NCBI GenBank assembly: GCA_014529385.2
Contig: CM043970.1
Location: 61,325,523 to 61,389,522, forward strand
Length of the DNA stretch: 64,000 nt
Direction of reading: 5' to 3'
Source of the DNA: Adiantum capillus-veneris
Taxonomy: Eukaryota > Streptophyta > Polypodiopsida > Polypodiales > Pteridaceae
The notes under the pieces were generated by a model. The model saw nothing but the letters and a program-made list of their open reading frames with translations. It made no database searches and was not told where the DNA came from. This document shows, in pieces, positions 59,027-64,000 of the stretch; position 1 is the stretch's first letter, and each line of letters begins with the position of its first letter. The position numbers and the translations under genes are program-made.

Positions 59027-60560
59027 GTGCACCCAACCAATCTTGACCCTGAGAAGCGTGCGGAAAGGATACTAAATCGTTGTCTAGAAAAGTGTCCTTG
59101 TGATGCATTGCTTGTCCAAGACAGATGTCTAAGGCACTCTAAAAAGTATAAATTACTAGAATTCTACTATGGGTTTGTCTGTTACTTGTACTTGCTGACG
59201 GATGGTGAGTCAGAGACTTCTCGGTCATCAAATTTTGGTAGTTGCCTATTGGCACCAAAAAATGAGTTAGAGGATGTGGAGGTACAGTTTGACCTAAAAG
59301 AAGAGTGGGTAGAGGTATTAAAGGAAATATTTGATGCACGCTTAACTCTTGCTTCTCTTGTGAATGAATCATTAGGAAGCAAGAAAGAAATCCCAAATGA
59401 GGAAGGGTCTTTGCCTCTAAATTGTGCTTCTAGCTTTTCTATGGCCGCCAACATTCACTACATTCTTCTCACGGATGTCATGCATGAGCTGAATATATGG
59501 GAGAACTACTGCCCAGCTACATTTGCAATTTTTTGTGAGGCAGACATGGATTTGTGGATGATGATGGAGTGGACCAACATCTCCTTGTTGACACAACTGT
59601 CCACGATACACAGTTCACTTCAGGGGGGCAACTAATCAAAGATACATTCAATAAAGCAAAGTTCAGAGAAGCCAAATTTCCAATAGATGAGTAGTTCCAA
59701 TCGACCACAAGACACCTTGACTTGGAAAACATGGTTATCCTAGAGCCTAGGTAGCGAATAGTCAGTCTATTCACTTGTGGGGAAGGTCCATGCTAGAAAT
59801 GGATGAGAATCAGATGGTAATTTTCTTAAGGCATTCAAATGGTTTTGGAGACATCCTAGTGGTGCAATATTGAGATCAATTTGCTTGTTGATAGGTGCTT
59901 GTGTATGATGATAGTTTCCTTAGAAGAGCACGAGGCTCATGGCAACGTCTTGCTACTGGAGTTCAAGGCAAGGATGCGGTGTTGTCTCACTACATTGGGC
60001 GTTTCAACCACAAAAAGGTTTGTAGAAACAATTCAAATACTTGACTCTTTTATACACATTTCACTTCTGACCCATGAATGTTTTAATATTGTTTTGTAGA
60101 TCATAATTTACCTTGACTCTTTTATACACATCTCACTTCTGACCCATGAATGTTTTAATATTGTTTTGTAGATCATAATATACCACAAGGAATAATTTGA
60201 GGACAATGCAAAGTTCCCATTGTTTGCAATGAAATTTATTACAAGACTGTGTGGTGGGTATCCCCTACCACTGAACGCAGAAAGGCTAATTATGTTAGAT
60301 AAACATTTTTTTCTACTCGTCTTTGGCATCAAGTATGGGTGCCAAGAACTCAGAGCCCCCTATTTCATGTCCTACATAGCTCATGCTCTGGCGGCAGGAA
60401 TTGAAGACCCGGAGAGCTTAGATCCATACAACAAACAACTTTTTTTAGGGAAAGAAGACGCTTGATGCCCACGGGGATGCTTCCATCAACAGTGGAAAGA
60501 GTTCATCTATGGGGCTTGCAAGTTGAAGTGGTACATAGTGAGGAAGAAGGAGATGCAATG
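59027..60560 (+). pseudogene. Unknown multi-exon gene, broken
   Basis: 59027-59635 is a 202-codon frame (ILNRCLEKCPCDALLVQDRC; LKEEWVEVLKEIFDARLTLA). The signal continues in another frame (HDTQFTSGGQLIKDTFNKAK; LDLENMVILEP), then VLVYDDSFLRRARGSWQRLA and GKDAVLSHYIGRFNHKK up to a probable donor near 60017. After an intron, the frame FEDNAKFPLFAMKFITRLCG with PYFMSYIAHALAAGIEDPES runs to a stop at 60465. It has stops and shifts in the middle. No family recognised; it is soluble-looking and not low complexity. It may be an accessory gene of a DNA transposon, given its setting. Confidence 0.4.
60041..60184 (+). repeat. 72-bp tandem duplication carrying a splice acceptor
   Basis: TTGACTCTTTTATACACAT begins at 60041 and 60113. 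Each unit ends TATTGTTTTGTAG|ATCATAAT, so the probable intron acceptor is present twice (AG at 60098-60099 and 60170-60171). The units differ at only a few bases. Confidence 0.85.
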
Positions 60561-61388
60561 AAGAGGATAAAAACGACACTCTCCAGCCCATCTTCACCCG
60601 CTCCGGACTCGTGATTGTCGCCACCTCGCATGGAGCTTCCTTGCATTTGATTTTTCCCAAGCTCTTTTCTTTTTGCTTTGTAGATCTGTTGTAAAGAAGG
60701 TGTAACGTTTGAGCTCTTTAGAAGCTCCTTCTGCCTTACTCTATGAATAAGTCGTCTATAAGTCCATTGGTGTAACTCTAATAGGCTATTGGCTTTATCC
60801 TTTCCTCCCCCGTGTCTCGTGTGCTTAAAGTAACATTTCCTTGCCATGTAGTGGGTCTTTTTCATGCCTTGTGTGGACCATATTGACAGTGAGCCGTATG
60901 TATTGGCAAAATATGGACCATGGTTGTGTGTTGCATGAAATAAAACAAAATGGTGAGTAGACTAGAGTTTTAAATGTTGTTTACATATGGAGCATGCTAA
61001 CTCACCATGTTATGAGTTTTATGTTGCCCACCCCACCCAGGTTTGTCTTCTTCCATTCCAGCAAGGCTGCTTGAAATGATGTGTGCATACTTTTATCCCA
61101 AGAATGCTGCTCAACATAGTGGAAATTTTTATCAAGTGATTTCTACATGTTCGCCTTGTGATTATGGATTGCCCCACCACCAACGTTGTCTTTAAACACT
61201 CTGTGTAACTATTTCCATTTATTGAACATATTTTTCTTGTCCTCTCTATCAGAGTCTTTGAGGCGAAACCCGAAAAACCTTCTGGCCTTCACACTGCCTA
61301 TCTATGCTTTCCTAGGTACCTTGTAATGACTTTGAGTCATCTTAAAGTCCTCTTTGATTTTGAAATTGCCTCCGTGTAAACCAATGTG
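60561..61388. other. Spacer
   Basis: No recognisable gene. The minus-strand frame at 60503-60865 lacks any family resemblance. Confidence 0.3.
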
Positions 61389-62160
61389 TCAGAGCACTCC
61401 CTCTAATGCTTTGATGAATCTTTTCAACGTACTCTCTGGCTTTAAGGTCCATGCAAAACATATGTACAAATGAACCGCCTTTTCAATTATTTTGCAGAGT
61501 GCATGAAGTGTATAGACATGAGCTCTATTGAGTGGAATATCAAGCACTTGCCTAAAAGATTCATCTTGAAAATGTCTATTGGGATCTCTACTCCTTTGCA
61601 CACTCTCAAGAAATTGTGCATCAACCATGTAGGATAAGCATGGATTTGCCATAGCTGCACCGTGTGTTTTGTTGTACATGCACTTAAGGGTCTTTAAATC
61701 ACCTACCATGTTCCATTCGACTGTATGATCACCAAATCCTTCCATTGAAAGCACACCTCCGTTTCTTTGTTCACTGCTGATGATAGAAGGAATTTGGGTT
61801 TGGCTAAAGACCAAATTGAGGATTTCAAAATCTTCCTTATCAACCTGCAATGAAAAATGGAAACAAAAAATCAAGAACCAAATATGCAATATTTTTGTTA
61901 TTACAGAGTGAACTAAGTATACTTGAAATGATCCTAGCATCAGAATGTTGTTTTCTGATTGCACGTAGAAGTATTGTGGGCCCTCTTTGGTTATTGATGG
62001 ATCCAAATCTCTATTCATAAGGATAATGGTGACTCTCTTGAGCTTCCTGTTATTCAGGACCTCGCACTCATCGAGCTTCAAAGAAAACTTGAGAACTCCA
62101 TTGCACTCCTCTCGACTTATGTCAAAGTCCAACCACAACTGAAAGATGTTGCAAAATTAT
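61389..62160 (-). CDS. Unknown protein family, copy 2, two exons without stops
   Basis: On the minus strand the frame is open from 62138 to the stop at 61389 and contains an internal 78-bp interval (61845-61922) with GTATAC..TTGCAG ends. Removing it joins MLGSFQ to VDKEDF in phase. That interval is rich in Phe/Ile codons, unlike the flanks. The upstream end (TTTCAG|TTGTGGTTGGAC near 62150) looks like another acceptor, so more 5' exons are expected. Shared features with 37706-39000: REECNG..KLDECE..LKRVTI and VYTLHALCKIIEKAVHLYIC. Function not recognised. The open frame makes it the better preserved of the two copies. Confidence 0.45.
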
Positions 62161-62727
62161 TTAGCATATCTGGAAACAAAAGAGCAAAATATTGGGGAAT
62201 AATTTCTTCCGCCATTCAAATAAGTTCAAAAACCCTCATAGCTCAATTTCATGTGAAATTAGTAAAAGGTGCACTGGACAACATTATATACGAAATACCA
62301 TTGTTCCAAAAGATTCTAGAGGTACAGAGTGCAAACAAGATGCAGCCTTCAAAGACAGCCAAGAATGAAGATTAGGAATGGTCACCGATGGAAGACGACA
62401 CAAAGTCCTCAAGCACAGCTAAAATGGAAACCCATGTCAAAGGAAAGTTTATTGAAGATGATGCATCTCCAACTAGCAAAAACCTAGAAGAAATGAAGTG
62501 ATTGCATACCTTTGCAATGCTTCAAGATCAACAAAGAGATTGTTATGCTCGTTTTATTGTACCTCTGTACCCCCCTTGCCTAAGAACGTTGTACTGTGGT
62601 CCCAGGCCTAGTTTAGCCGTAACATCCTTTTCAGGGATTTTAGAGGACTCCACAGTAAGTTGCAGCAGCCTGGTTTGTGATCTTGGCTAAGCTGGATTTT
62701 CCATTGTCCCATACAGAGCTTAATTCT
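62161..62727. other. Spacer
   Basis: No recognisable gene. Confidence 0.3.
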
Positions 62728-63900
62728 CTATATCTCCTTTCGTTCCCGAGGATCATTTAATTGAAGAGCATCATTCCAGGTTTTCCATTCGATAGTGGAT
62801 CTCTTATAACAATCCCAAAGATCATTAGTAATATTATAGTATGTGAGCCGATCTACTGGTTCTGGATGTTGAGGATACAGTGCTGGGAAAAACCTTGGTA
62901 GCTCAACTTCTCTAGCTGGTAAAGCATATAGGACAACTAGGGAATCGGGTACAAATTCCAGAAAATTGAGGACAGCCTGATTCTCCTGCTGCATCATCTT
63001 TCTAGTTACTCTGACCAGCTGAAACAATCTTTGGAGAGCAATTGCTTGTTCTCCTACTGTCATTTGAGTTGAGGCCCTTTACAGGTGGTAGCCTGATCTT
63101 CAAGAATAGCTTGTACCCTCTGATCTAGAACTCTCTTGGCAATCTACATTTGCAGTAAAACTTCTTTTAATTGGCCTCTGACGTCCTTCATACATTTATA
63201 GGTTGGCATGTTCCCCAGTGGGAGCTCTAATTCGATGGCTAGGGAACAACCTGCAGTAGACTGTTGCCCGCTGCGAATGTGGATTAGCTATTTTGTCATC
63301 AGAGTTTAGTACCCATTCAGGTACTCTTTCTAGCAATTGAATTCTTCTAGGATGCTCAGGTAGTTGGAACACCTCTTGGTCATGGAATGCAGTTGATTTC
63401 CAATGTTGAACCATTTCTCTAGCGTCAACATATAGTCGCTGAAATCATTCAAGATTAGACAGAAGAACATCATCCTCTAGATACATCTTGGTTATAGAAG
63501 CTTGCTGATGTCTTAGTCTCTTATTCAATGTGATGAGCTTTAATGAATGTTGTTCATCACCTTTTAGAACTCAGTCACAGCTTTACCTTTACCTTTCTCA
63601 TCCATACTGTGTTGTGATTGGGTGCACTGGTGAATTCCCAGTGTTACTGAGTTGTTGATCTCTAGCCTGATCTCTAGCTTGTTGATCACCCGACTGTTGA
63701 CTTTCATACTAGTCTAGCTGGTCTGTATTGGGTTGATTTCCTCATGTGGCCCCTGCTTCACCAGCACCAGATATTGAAGGTGGAGATGGAGGAGAATCAT
63801 CGTCATCATGCCTTTCTTCTGGTTCATCCTCCTTCTCTTCCTCTTCTGCTGTCTTATCATTATCCTCATCCAGGTTGTTCTGCTATTCAATATAATCCAG
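62728..63900 (-). pseudogene. Gag-like or unknown ORF, partial, broken
   Basis: The minus strand from the window end reads an acidic, Pro/Ser-rich leader (KTAEEEEKEDEPEERHDDDD, SPPSPPSISGAGEAGAT) and MDEKGKGKAVTEF. Next come LKLITLNKRLRHQQASITKM, VQHWKSTAFHDQEVFQLPEH with RRIQLLERVPEWVLNSDDKI (63196-63414), and MTVGEQAIALQRLFQLVRVT followed by QQENQAVLNFLEFVPDSLVV (62728-63063). Several stops and frame changes. The order, an acidic disordered N-terminus then helical domains, would suit a retrotransposon gag, but no zinc knuckle is seen. It continues past the window edge. Confidence 0.4.
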
Positions 63901-64000
63901 GATAGCTTGATTTACCAAAGCACTGTTGTATTCAGGATGATTTGCTACAGTCAAATGATTTAAAGATCTACCAAGGCATGTTCAGAAGAGGATAACTTGA

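Overview
This window looks like transposon-dense intergenic chromatin from a large land-plant nuclear genome. The support is: Ty1-copia gag-pol with a primer-binding site of the TGGTATCAGAGC type; Ty3-gypsy remnants; a CACTA (TNP2-type) transposase that still shows a GT..AG intron; a hAT transposase with DUF659 and dimerisation regions; very long CT/GA and CA/GT microsatellites; AT-rich spacers. A fern or other seed-free plant with a big genome would fit, but nothing here proves the clade. I saw no tRNA, rRNA or CRISPR array and no clearly intact host gene. Nearly every coding stretch carries stops or frameshifts. All comparisons were made by eye, without alignment or database search.

Layout. 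1-454 is one copy of a repeat whose second copy is at about 56850-57245; both end in the same small hairpin. 455-6141 holds two direct copies (A and B) of a gag-only element. Low-complexity DNA follows (6.8-8.1 kb), then a CACTA transposase relic (8.3-9.4 kb). 9769-15831 is a non-autonomous LTR element on the minus strand: about 2-kb LTRs around a 2-kb internal region that encodes an acidic unknown protein instead of gag-pol. A coiled-coil ORF (15.9-16.3 kb) and an unusual series of small hairpins sharing one loop motif (16.8-17.25 kb) come next. 17.6-28 kb is mainly degenerate spacer with tandem repeats, a gypsy LTR/PBS junction, a copia pol fragment and a MITE.

28.6-34.1 kb is the most gene-like stretch: a kinase-like gene and a RING-finger-like gene, both on the plus strand, meet a minus-strand hAT transposase tail to tail. 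Beyond the transposase lie a 60-bp spacerless palindrome and small hairpins. An intact 248-codon ORF of unknown function follows (34.2 kb), then a foldback element (35.8 kb) and a member of an unknown minus-strand protein family (37.7-38.7 kb; a second, intron-bearing member is at 61.4-62.2 kb).

40-46 kb is a plus-strand gypsy gag/protease relic abutting a minus-strand copia element that keeps its PBS and LTR edge. 47-50 kb has a TTATGG-rich minisatellite and a large inverted repeat with a protein-like sequence in both arms. 52-60 kb holds related foldback arrays, a minus-strand 8-residue peptide repeat, several short tandem duplications and a broken multi-exon gene with a duplicated splice acceptor. 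The window ends inside a minus-strand gag-like or unknown ORF (62.7-63.9 kb).
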